From Icerya purchasi (Eukaryota; Arthropoda; Insecta; Hemiptera; Monophlebidae), in NCBI GenBank assembly GCA_039619475.1, contig CM077115.1, positions 296,857,756 to 296,921,755 on the forward strand: 64,000 nt of DNA. The letters are read 5' to 3'. Below, in pieces: positions 32,446-44,300 of the stretch. The translations under genes and the position numbers were made by a program. The notes beneath the pieces are model-generated. The model was not told where the DNA came from. It did not search any database and saw only the letters and a list, made by a program, of their open reading frames with translations. Position 1 is the stretch's first letter, and each line of letters begins with the position of its first letter.

Positions 32446-35391
32446 TATATTTAATGCATATGTTGTGTTTTTATATGAAATATTTAAATTAAAACATCGT
32501 GTTTAGAAAAAAATATATTCAGCCATGTATAACAACATAATTACATTCTCACATAATGTTTTAAAAGTTGCTCTAAAGATTTCTCAATACAGTGATTGTT
32601 TTTTACACATGTTTTAGTTTAAATGTTTCTTACATAAACTCAACGCATACATTAAATATAAACAATATAACATCTACTTTGCACTTGAAAAATAAAAGAT
32701 TTTAGGACAAATTTTCGCCTTACGCGATTTATAAAGTTTCACAATACATCAGCGATGAATTAAAGGAATGAAAAGCGGTTACTGGTTTAACGTTATACAT
32801 TTATGTTTACATGTATTTACTATTTTCTTGTATGTAATAACCGAGACATTTGTATATGACATCATTCGGAATCAGTTTTGTTATACTTGATTTAAAAATT
32901 CTAAACAAGTGTTTTATTGTTCCTTAAATGTTCCGGGTTGTTAGAAAAATTAGTTATTTTTAATTTCAGTTTTACTGTCAATACCTCTCGACTCTCATTA
33001 TAGTATCATCTTTTGTTATTTCTCACGAGTCAAGTAATGCTTCAAAATTTTCTGATTGACATTCGTAAATACGATCTCTACTTTTGTATATCTTCTGCTT
33101 CCAATTACCAGTACTCCTTGACAATTTTTTCTTCTTATTAAATTCTTTATCAATGCTTTTTTTTTAAAACATCATCGGTTACGTTTAACAGAATTTCACT
33201 TATGTTTAAGTTTTTTTTTTTCACATTGACTCGTTGATTATTCATTATGAAAATTTTAAATTGAAATTTACAAATTGAAAAGAAAAAAATTTGTAAATAA
33301 ACTTCTAAAAATAAGTAGAGTAATAGAGCACGTGTAGCAAGAACTCTATTAAAAACAATAGAATATGATTAATTGGTAAGGTTAGTATGCTAGTGTACTC
33401 TACCACTAATTATACCCGTGTAAATAAGCTTAAATCTTGTCTGTAAATTGAGCTAGACAAAAGCCAAAAACCGGTTAAAATTATTACACTCAATTTTCAT
33501 GTTTTTGTTTTCTGTAATAATAATGTAAAGGAAGAGTAAATTTCGAAATAAAGCGACGAGTTTTTACATCGCTGTTATGAATTATTAGTTCTAAGTTGGA
33601 CTGTCTTATACAAGTATAATGTAATATAGAGAAATAATTTTTTTTTCGTTGTGACAAGTAGAAATATTGTATAACGGTAACGTTAACATTTTCAATTATT
33701 GACTATAACTAATTTATTTTGCCATCATAAATACATTTATTATGTACTATAGTATTACATATAATCTGTATATATTTAAAGTTACACCATGTTGAAATTC
33801 AATTTATCAAATTAGTAGACTGACAAATTTTCAGTAATTCATTTGAAATTGTTTGGTTTGTTACAATTTTAACTTTATGTGGAATGATCTTAAAAAAATT
33901 ATTGTAATAATATATTACAATTTATAAGAATAAAAATATCACTTCTAATGTACAAAATAGTTTCTGGAAACATCGTATTTATTTTTGTGACATAAACGAG
34001 TGAATGTTTTTAAAGTATATTTTCCACTCGGTGTAACTAATTTTATCATTTTATGCAGTAGAATATTCGAGCGTAATTTTACATTTTTAATACTGCTTTT
34101 TCAGATTATCAATAATTCATGTGCGCTCGTTAAAAATGGTTGAATTACGTAGTCTGTTTAATTTGTTTATAACATTACTTTTAAACGTTGCAAATATTTT
34201 TCAATTACTGTTATTTTCAGCTTAGATTTAAATGACCGGAAATTTAAAATTTTTCTGCAATATACTTCAATGTATCCAGAAACCACGAAATGTTCGGATT
34301 TACGTTCTTAGGTATATAATAAGTTAATTTTAATTTTAAAAAATTGTTTGATGTATTTTTTGTAAACTGCTGATTACGGTACTTTTTTTTCATCTATGCG
34401 AAAATCAGATTTAAATTGTTAATAAAAATAATGATTTTTCCATTACACTTATATTTTTTATTGCATAAATTGAATTTGTCCTCTTTCACATTTATTTTTC
34501 GATATACTTCAACAAACAATACTGGCTTTCAAAATTCACGCATATATATAGAGGGAAAAGAAACAGCGGCAAAAACGAAATGACGAGAAACTAGTACCTG
34601 CTATTCGTATTTTTGTTAATACGCATTTGATTTTGAAATTTATCAAACTATAAAATACTAAATCTTGACATTCTGTAAATTTATGGAGGACAAATACGTC
34701 AGAGTAAAGTTTAAAAATTTTAACATTTAAAGTTTGGCGGCTTGATAGAATCAGATCGACGAATCTAGAGTCTGAATTAAAAGTTCTAATAAAACTTCTT
34801 TTTTAGCCCCTATCGCTGGGTAGGCTGCTATTCAAGCTATTTACACGAAATATGAAAAATAATTGTTAAATAGCTATCATCGGTTAGGTGCAGTTTAGTT
34901 ATTAAAGAATTAAAAAAATGTAAGAATGAAATTGGTTATATTGCCTACTTTTTTGATTATCTGTGTCGTTAATACCCTTAACTGGCCGTTGGGAGTTGTG
35001 AATTTAAAAGGCCCATAATGTGCTAAACTCAACGGCACTGATGAAAGCAGGGAGCCAGTTCATTTTTTCAAATTCGTTGGCTCTATGAATTTAAACAGTT
35101 GATCTTTTCTGCAGAATTGAATTAAAACGAATATTAAAGATGAAAAGTGTCTAATGAGGAATGCAAACTCTGGGAATGGGTCACATTTCAACAGAATCAG
35201 TACAAAATTATACAATTATATGGTAAAAAACAAATTATTAAAATAAATTAGCAGTAAAATGTAAAACACACTTACTGGGATCTCGAAAATGTCACGATCA
35301 ATTTTTATGAAAATTAGTACGTTCTGGGCCTTTAGAAGGGTTTCAAAAGAAAAAAAAAAAAAAAACAAAGTAGTTGCTCTGATCATTTTGT

Positions 35392-35445
<54 letters not shown>

Positions 35446-36429
35446 TTTTTAGGCTGAAAGAGATTTATAAAAAAGTGCAAATAACAATAAAAATCCAACC
35501 GATTATTTCTAGCTATTAAGCAAATCACGTTATTTAAAACTAAAATTGTTAAGAATTTCATTCTTACTTTCTCATTTCATGTGCTTTTTTTTGGGGGGGG
35601 GGGCTTATATGCAAGACAACTCATCGGTCATTATATTAGAGCAAGGTTAAATTACAATTTTTTAAAATATTATAAATGAATATAAAATCCAATATAAAGC
35701 GATATTATTTGTAGCCAAGAGCGAACTTATTTTACATGGAAGATCTACCCTAAAATTAATCAATGAATTATATAATATTGTTTGAGTGTTTTTGTATCGG
35801 TTGCATTCGGAAAGAAAATGGTCCGCGTTTGCCAGCTTCTCTCGGTCATCCGGGTGTGAAGAAATAGCGCTTTGTAAATAAAGAAAAAAAATAATCTATA
35901 ATATATGAAAATTAATAAATATTTCGAAAGTGAGGAAAAATCTTTTACTCCACAAATGTGACTAAAAATTATAAAATAAAATAATATAAAAAATTAAAAA
36001 AAAGACCTATCTATTAATGGAATAAAAATAAGGAAAATAATTGTTTTTGCTTTATTAAAAAAAAGTCTTTTTTAATCTCTTTTTTTTTTTTATATTATTT
36101 TACTTATTATGTGATGTTTTGAACTTTTAATTTTTAACAGACAATACGATGAATCAAAAAAGTTAATCCACTATCTCTCATAACTTGTATGTCGAAACGC
36201 GCGATATTGTATATCTATAAATTAAAGTTTTGATTATTTTATATCCGTAGGTTCCAACTGTAAATTTTAATATTTTTTTTATTTTTATTTTTTAGTCCTT
36301 GGTATGAATATTCATACTTTTGTAATTACACTCCATAATATTAAATTCATTATTCATTTTGAAGTTAAAAGTAGGAAGAACAGCATTTTTTCATGTTTTT
36401 TTTTTTTTTAATTTGAAAATAAATCTGCC
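32446..36429. other. Intergenic, nothing recognised
   Basis: About 4 kb of AT-rich sequence with homopolymers and one long TA run. Open frames here are low-complexity (for example the one covering the TA run). Confidence 0.5.
35394..35443. repeat. (TA)n microsatellite
   Basis: About 25 TA units. A G-run lies at 35593-35602. Confidence 0.95.
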
Positions 36430-37110
36430 CTTTGCATAATTAGTAGTTGAAGGGAAAACGTGAAAGGTTTTGAACGTTGATACGCTAGCGTCATAAACAA
36501 CTTTGTATTTGTTGTTTTACCATATAGATGAAGCAGTTTTTTAGGAAAGTCGAGTGATGGTGAAGAGAAAGAAAAACTCGCATCGATTGCAAGACACGAG
36601 TCAGCCAGTTGGTTTTGTTCAAATTTCAGTGGTATACAAGAAAGAGTTTTATCGGGGAGTGGAAAAGGAAAATTATTTAAGGATAGAAGTATAGGAACAT
36701 AATCGGCGCTAAAAGTGATATCCGAGGTTATTCGAGCCAGTGTTGCGAGAAATGAGAGTTAGATCGATGAAGCTATAAGTTGATTGGTTCCTGAAGTAGG
36801 TGAAAGATAGATCATTTAAGATTTCAGTATAATAATCATGAATTATATTCTCAAAGATCAAACTATTAAAGTTACGAAAGTTACAACCCCAAAGAGCAAA
36901 GTGAACATTAAAAACTTTTCCCAATAGTAAGACGTTGTAAAAGGGAGTTACAAAAAGAGAGCAATGGAAAACTTAAGATTATAATTAGAAGGAATGTTAA
37001 CAGAAATAAGATGCAGAATGTGAGCAAATTTAATAGGAATTGAGATATGAACAATCTGATGGAAGAGAAAAAACAACATCGCGGGAGAACAAAGGAATAC
37101 TATTTATCAT
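36430..37110 (-). mobile_element. I-like LINE fragment (APE endonuclease)
   Basis: Minus-strand frames read VNIPSNYNLKFSIA, FNVHFALWGCNFRNFNSLIF, ENIIHDYYTEILNDL, STYSFIDLTLISRN and SADYVPILLSL. These are the conserved endonuclease blocks GDFNxHHxxWG, SxIDLTLxS and SDHxPI of non-LTR retrotransposons. The catalytic GD before FN and the SDH histidine are altered, so it is inactive. No RT follows. Confidence 0.75.
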
Positions 37111-37204
37111 CAAGACTACTGTGAACTTCCGTAGCTCTGATTTAACTATCTTAAAGCCCTTGATGATGATACCTTTAAGCCAAGACTAAAAGAAGATGTT
37201 AATT

Positions 37205-37300
37205 TGGTAATAGTCCGATAAATGCTTCAGTATACTTTTATTAGCTCTCAAGTTTCGACAGTTGTACTATGCCATTATCGGATTCCAAGGTATAATCTTC
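37205..37300 (-). repeat. Second hammerhead-like tail motif
   Basis: On the minus strand, CCGATAA (37281-37275), a T, a hairpin GGCA/TGTC with a nine-base loop (about 37273-37257), then GAAAC (37256-37252). This has the order of a hammerhead core (CTGATGA, stem II, GAAA) with two transitions in the first box. An outer repeat CCGATAA/TTATCGG also brackets the segment. It may be a relic of a Penelope-like end. Confidence 0.4.
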
Positions 37301-38987
37301 AGTTATTTGCAAAATATACGATGCAACGAAGACGAATAGAAACCGCTAATATCTTTTGGCTAGACAGAGAAAAAATAAGAAGAAGAAAAAAAGAATGAAA
37401 AAGAAAAGTGTACGCATATAAGAAAAAGTAATAACAATTTATACAAAAAAGTAAATAAGATTAAAGAGAATATTTTATAAGGGATAAAAAAAGAAACCCC
37501 TATGGAAATTTATTTGTTAAAAAATAATAACAGCCGAATCCATTGCTCTTCGCTATTAGTTGTTAATTAAATTATGTGTAGTGGGGGGATAGTAGAGTCA
37601 GTTAAGAAAAAGGATTGTCGCTTTTTTTCACGCATAGGCCTACTAATCTATCATCTTAATGTCCATATTTCACCTCAAAGAAATGTATCAGACCGTTTGT
37701 TATATAACTTTATAGACCGTTTCCTTTTAGCGTAAGAGAAAAATGAAGGGAATAGTCAGTGATAAATTAAAGTTACAGTCTATTCGTACCTGTTGAAATT
37801 AATTCTTTAATTCCACGATTCTTCTTTAGTGTCATACGCAGATATGTACGCGTAGACAATCGTTTATTTATTTATCGGCTAAATTTCATGATTGGCCGCT
37901 GCTTCAACTAAGCTTCTTATTGTTGTTTTCCAGTCCATTATCATGTGTTCCTGGACAATAATGTCTTTCTTCTTCCACGCCCCCTTTTCAAATTGATTTT
38001 TCTTTATATAATTGTACGTAATAATTCGTATTTCTTGCCTTTTAATAATATGGCCACAATAACTCGACTTCCTTTTCTTGGTTATATTAAATATTTGCCT
38101 CTCGACGTTTTTGGTTTTTGCATTGCTTTTTGCCTTCCACGAGTGTTGTTAGAAATTCGTTTAGCAACGGCTAAGTGGTCTAAACTTTTAATATTCCTAT
38201 TAGTGATTTTAATTAATATGTAAAACCGGAACTTTGTGGTTAGAAAGAAATAGATTAATAGGAGACATTTTTTAATGACCTATATTGTAATAGAAATAGA
38301 CTTGCTAGATTATATTAATTTAATACCTTTTTCGAGTTCAGATGATAATAGAGGATAACAGTTTGGAAGCTTGGCGTCTGTTATTGTTATCGATATTAGT
38401 TGCAAACCATAAACTATTTTTTCGGGCCGTTGTGTCTAGTTCGTTTATTACAATCGGCAGAGCTCCCGAAGACGCGTGTCTTTGCTGCACTCATTAAAGT
38501 AGCAATTGCCCAGCTATGTAAAAGCAATGAGGAAAGAAGAAAATAAACAAAAAAAAAGAAACGCGTTGCGAAAGGAAGAGAGAGAGAGAGAAGTAATAGA
38601 TGGTTGAAGAGAGAAAGGCTAAGAAAAAAAAGAGGAGCTAATTATGAAAACCATAATAAACGGAAAGATGTTACCCGATTTAGACGAACGAAGGAATTAT
38701 CCACATTACAGACGATAAAATATTTTTAATGCTTTTATTAGACTTTTTAAAATTTATTAACGTATCTTTATTTTATGTTTTATTGTTTATCGCATTTACA
38801 AGCTGAACGGTCGCAATGTGCTCGTTTTGTCGTTTTGATGATCACTGTTATTGAAATGATTGCTCTACAAGCAGCAAAAATAGACAGATTGTATGTTGTT
38901 TTCTACATTTCGATAAATAACAGCGACTCTGTCATGTACTTTCCCATGTTCTTTTACCACTTCTGCAAGAGATAGCGTTCTTATACG
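37301..38987. other. Intergenic, nothing recognised
   Basis: AT-rich with purine-rich runs (37360-37430, 38560-38640). Two short frames (37945-38223, 38775-38975) lack any family resemblance. Confidence 0.5.
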
Positions 38988-39884
38988 AAGTATGATCAAA
39001 AAGTAGTTGGACAAACGTTATAGTGACGCCTGCGATTAGCAGATCTTGTTCAACGAAGTGGGCAAATGTTGCCGCAACCCTCCTCTTTCATTTGAGATAC
39101 TTACGAACCGGTTATCTGGTGTGCGGTTGGCGGGTCTACGTGCACTTTAGTGAACGTGTGTTTGGTGCGCGCTGCGGCGTTGTGTGTTTTGTTATCACGA
39201 TGCTAACGATTGAGGAACGCGCGAGCATAAAATTTTGCGTCGTTAAATTCGGTAAATCTTTCACGGAATGTTTTGAATGAATAAAGACGGTATACGGTAC
39301 TAATGCTAAACGTACTAACCAACGGGTATAAACATTTTAAAGATGGTCGTGATTCAATCGGAAATGAAGAGAGAATTGGTCGACCGTAATGTTTTTCCTG
39401 TTCAGGGTGATCTAACTGAAGATTAATAATTTCGAGATTCCGCGTTTAAAAAGCTGCCTGAAGGGCGAACGCTTCCAAAACGTCGACGAAATCAAGAAAA
39501 ACACCATCTGCGTGGTTCAAGCGATTCCAGCTGCTAAGTTCGCCGCGTGTTTCGTTAAATGGCAAGAATGCTAGAAGAAGTGTATCGCTAAAGAGGGAGA
39601 ATATTTCGGAAGGGATAACAATGTTCTTTCAAATGTGCCCAGATCGATTGAATAAAATGATTTTTTGATCGTTCTTTCGCCTTTTTATATCATAATTCTT
39701 CACATCACGGAGCGCGCTTTAGGTGGTACCCTTGCTTTCAGCAGCCTAGTTTCAGAATCAATTGATTTGGACCATTGGTAGTAGTCTCATTTGAAAGAGG
39801 AAGGTTCAAGCTTTCAGACGGGGAAAAAAATGTATCTAGTTGCAATAGGGCGCTCGCAGTAACGTTTGCCTAACTACTATACTC
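38988..39884 (+). mobile_element. Mariner-like element, internally deleted
   Basis: Imperfect inverted ends: left TAGTTGGACAAACGTTATAG, right (reverse complement) TAGTTAGGCAAACGTTACTG. The interior has the mariner transposase N-terminus (39200-39400: TIEERASIKFCVVKFGKSFT, then KTVYGTNAKRTNQRV and FKDGRDSIGNEERIGRP) and C-terminus (39430-39655: CLKGERFQNVDEIKKNTICV, AIPAAKFAACFVKWQECWKK, CIAKEGEYFGRDN). The DDD catalytic core is deleted. Several frameshifts are present. Confidence 0.75.
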
Positions 39885-41389
39885 GAAATTGCTACCATGA
39901 TGACCAGATTTATTTGATTATCTTAAATAACTTATTAGGAAGAATTCTTTCTCATCTAGTTACAAGCTAAATTGTTCGATAACAACTTATGTGTGTGTCT
40001 GTATTAAACGAATTCCCTGCAAAACTGTATCCATTAATGTATACAATGGGACTTTATTTTACGTAGGTATTTTTGATAGCACTGCAAAATAACTTCGACT
40101 TCGGCGCGTAAAATAAAACAGGAATTCCTATAGTATAATCACTTTTTTCCTTTCGAGTAGTCATTTTTACTTCTACACCACTCTATCTGTTTTAATTTGC
40201 CGTGGATTTCGGGCTGTGCAGGGTAATAAAGCGACAGATTCTTTGGCTCAGCTTGCTGTTTCCTCTCGTTTTTCTTAAAAAAATAATGACATTCTTTAAC
40301 CTGTTTTCGCGCGAAAAATTCCGTTTAAAATTTTGGTTTGTTAGATATTTACACTTTTATCATTCATTTTATCTGTCCAAAATTTTCCTTTAAATTCCAC
40401 GTCCATCGAGTTTCTTTTGCTTTTACGTTCTATAATCGTTTTTATCATTTACTTTCGTTTTAACCATACCCTGTTTTCATCCTCTGGTTTTTTGTTTGGC
40501 TCCTTCTCCAGCCGAATAAAGCGGTTTATGGTGCTGATTATATTTCCTCCCTTTCCTTTTAAACGTTTTATTCGGTATTTTTATTTGTTAATATATACGC
40601 TTCCTTCGCTTTATTGCACAACCTATACTTCTCTGTCCGTCATCACAACCACTATTGCTTCCTTTGTATTTTTTAACTGAATCAAAATTTAATTAACTCT
40701 TTTTCCTTTTTTTTTATTTGATTAACATGTTTAATATGTTGAAAAAAACCCAACTAAAACGTTCTTCACTTGTGGTAATTTCACGAAATTGAATATAATG
40801 TTTTTTATAGTTTTTAAGTTCTCTTACTGACGAAGCAACTTTATTACCGTAGCCTCTTAATTTTGTTTAAAGAGTATTCAGTGCGTGTTTTTCTTGTTAC
40901 GATATATATTTACTGTTTTATACTTTTAATCATGGCCGTCCTCATTGTAATTGCTTTCCGATGGAATTTTTATAAGCATTTTGTTATCTTTAGTGTTTAT
41001 GTATGAAGGTATGTATCATCTTTGTTTGGCAACATATTGAGACTGACATTTAACTGAAAGGGGCGGCGAAAACAAAGAAATAAGTGAATTTTAAATAAAA
41101 CGATGATAAATTAAAGTGATCTTACTGCGTGCGAATAAATCTGCATTATAAACACGATAAAAAGAGAACGAGATAAACTCGTTATCGCGGAATTCCTTAT
41201 CTCTTAAATGGGGAACCGTCGGAATTTTATTTCTTTAAAACGGTTCTGGTTTTTGGGTCATTCAGTATAAAAATATTAATATTGTTTTGTACTCTTAATC
41301 GGTGTTTATTGCGCTATTTTCTTTTGATTTTGCGTTCGATCGCTGTTAAAAGCAAGTATACTTTTACGGATTCACTTTTCATATTTTAG
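39885..41389. other. Region upstream of the first visible GUF1 exon
   Basis: Should hold or precede the GUF1 presequence exon and promoter, but no ATG frame with a fitting donor phase was found. T/C-rich frames at 40202-40680 look like noise. Confidence 0.4.
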
Positions 41390-44300
41390 AGTTAAATATT
41401 CATCTAATGCGGAAAACCAGCCGTTGTGTTCGAACAAACCAGAAGATATGAAAAGTATAAAGTACGAAGACTTCCCCGTGAGTAATATTCGAAATTTTAG
41501 CATTATAGCTCATATTGATCACGGGAAGAGCACGTTAGCTGATCGTTTATTGGAATATACTGGCACGTTGGAATTGCGCCCTGGTACTGCTCAAGTTCTT
41601 GATAGGTATGTAAATTTTGATGCGTTGTCGATGTTTGTATTTTTTATCTCTCGGTTACGGAAGCTCGCTGCATTTGATAATATATCTTTATCTAATTAGG
41701 TTACAGGTGGAAAAAGAACGCGGTATTACAGTTAAAGCGGTTAGTGCATCGTTGAAATATCGGTCTAAACTTGATAATGAATTATATTTATTGAATCTAA
41801 TCGATACACCGGGCCACGTGGATTTTTCTAACGAAGTTTCCAGATCATTAGCAGCTTGCCAATCGGTAGTTTTATTAGTAGCAGCCAATGAAGGAGTGCA
41901 AGCTCAAACGTACGCAAATTTTTACTTGGCATTTTTTAAAGACCTAGTTATTATTCCGGTGCTGAATAAAATCGACATGACCAACGCCGACCCGGAAAGA
42001 ACCGCGCAACAGATGAAAACCTTATTTGATATAGATAGTAAAAATATCGTAAAAGTGAGTATACATGGAAATAAAAATCTGTTTGTTACTTTTGAAGGTA
42101 CAGGTGAAGTTGGATTTTTGTTTGAAATTTCAGTTAATTTAATATTTAAAAATAAAAAAAAAAAAGATAAAAATCTGTCTATTTCTTTTCATGAGAATAC
42201 TAGAACAGTCGTATTTGAATCAGATTTGGGATGGGATTTTTTTTTTAAACCTGCAAGAGACTAAGTTTTATATTTTTATTTCTTTCTGAGTTTGATAAAC
42301 GAACGTCTGTTTTTATTATTAAAACAATTCCTATATGATAATAAATATTTTTGTTGTAAACATGAAAGCAGTATTTATAAAAAGTCTCTTCTTTTTAAGT
42401 AGTTGAATATGTTGAGAATTCTATTAACTAAAATAAATATGATAAAGATATTATTATATACCGCTCCTGTTTGTTTCCTATTTTCTTAATTACATTTATT
42501 TTAATAAATTAAACATATGTTTAGAAATTTCTCAGTTTAGGTTGGTTATAATAATTTCGGAGAACACTTTTGCGAAGATAAATAAATTTACTAAAAAACA
42601 AAAAAAAAAACAGCATTAATATTAGATGTATAAATTTATTATTTTTCGGATGCTATCCGAAAAATCGGGTCACAAGTTTTGCAACTAAATCCCGTGTACG
42701 AATTCCATCGAATCCATATGGACTCGATGTGTACGCATTATACTACTTTTCTTAATGCATCTGGTACTAGTGTGGAGCTTGTTAATTGCGAAAATAGATA
42801 CAAAGCCGAATAGATTACTTATGTAGTAGTGAATTAAAAAAATGATAGTATTAGGTAGTGTTATAATCGGAACAACAAAAAGGAACAACGAGTAAACAAA
42901 AAAAGAAAGTGAATAGCCGTTAGCTTGATATAACAGAAAATGAGAACACCGCAATTTAGCTAATGTATGCATAATTGCGTACAGAATTACCGAGTCTTTT
43001 GAGAAAACGATAAAAGACACCATGTTTCTTTCTGATTCAAATTTATCCTACTGTTATCATTTCCCATTTCACTGTAGAACATTTCTTTCGTGCTTTTATT
43101 TTTTAATAGTATCACACTAACCATCGATTCAGTACGTCATCAGCGAGTTATGGATACGTAACCAGTTCTAAAGTCGGACTTACAACATTAACTCCGTTTG
43201 TGATACGCATCCTTTGATACGTATCATTCCGGACCTGCTCATCACTAATTAGTATAAATAATACTGGAAATAAAAACGTTCATTGTATTTATAGTTGTCC
43301 GTTGTTATTATTTATTTTTCAAAAAACCAAAGAAATAGTAGTAAAAGTGAATGCAATGTATACGGTCTGAATCTGAACGAGATCTGAAATCGAGATTTAG
43401 GTCTGTTTAAAATTAAGATCTATCATTATTATTATTATTTTGCCAAAGTGGCGGGTATATAATATATATATTTAAAGTTGAAGAGCTTAAATTTTGAAAA
43501 CCGATGTATACCAAGGTTCGACATAAAAAACAAAAAATTTATAGTTTGTTTCGTAGTAACCGAAAAGTTGATTTTTTTTTATAATTTTCAGAATATGAGG
43601 ACGCATTTCAGATTCGATAAAATTTTGCTTACTAGATTCGATATTAAAACATACAGCAACAACAAATGCTACCGCATAAACCCTACAACCTAACCTATCG
43701 GATTGCTATGGTGTTACGTGATATACAAAACTGTAAAATTGTCCCGATTAATTGTCAAAAAATAATTTTTGATGAGAAGTCACAAATCTCCCCGATTTAG
43801 ACTATAGAACACACGAAGCAAAGAACCATATCAAAGCGAAAAATTACGTAGTGTGCGTCATTTTCCCAATAAGAACCAGTTAGACAATTTTTTTTAAATT
43901 AACTTTATCCCATTTGTATACATTATTTGCTAACGTTTTTTTTTTTTAATATTTTAATCCAAACTACAGTTTTTTAATCAACGTGTTCTATCCTTTTTAA
44001 AGAAAATAAACCCCGTAAAAACCTCTCAGTTCCTTTTTATTGTAACTGGTATGTGCATATACATATATATATATATATATATTCGGCCACTTTGGCCTCG
44101 CAAGGGGCTTGACCCGTCTTACATTTTTATCTCTTTTTCTTCTATACTTTGTATAAAATTATCAAAATATAAAATTGGGACATTTTTTTGTAATGAGGCC
44201 GGCCTAAAAATTACGTTGTAATTAATATATATATATATATATATGTGACCGTCTCGAAAGAAAGGGACCTTATGCCTAAAATCGAGTTTTCGAGAAAAAC

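Noticed and set aside
35343..35561. 72-codon minus frame
   Set aside because: It consists largely of translated TA repeat and poly-A.
41617..42264. 215-codon frame as one protein
   Set aside because: It joins intron read-in, GUF1 exon 41700-42054 and intron read-through past the GTGAGT donor.
42055..42400. Missing GUF1 exon between 42054 and 45176
   Set aside because: Protein is collinear with LepA across the junction ([12 protein letters not shown]), so no exon is lacking.
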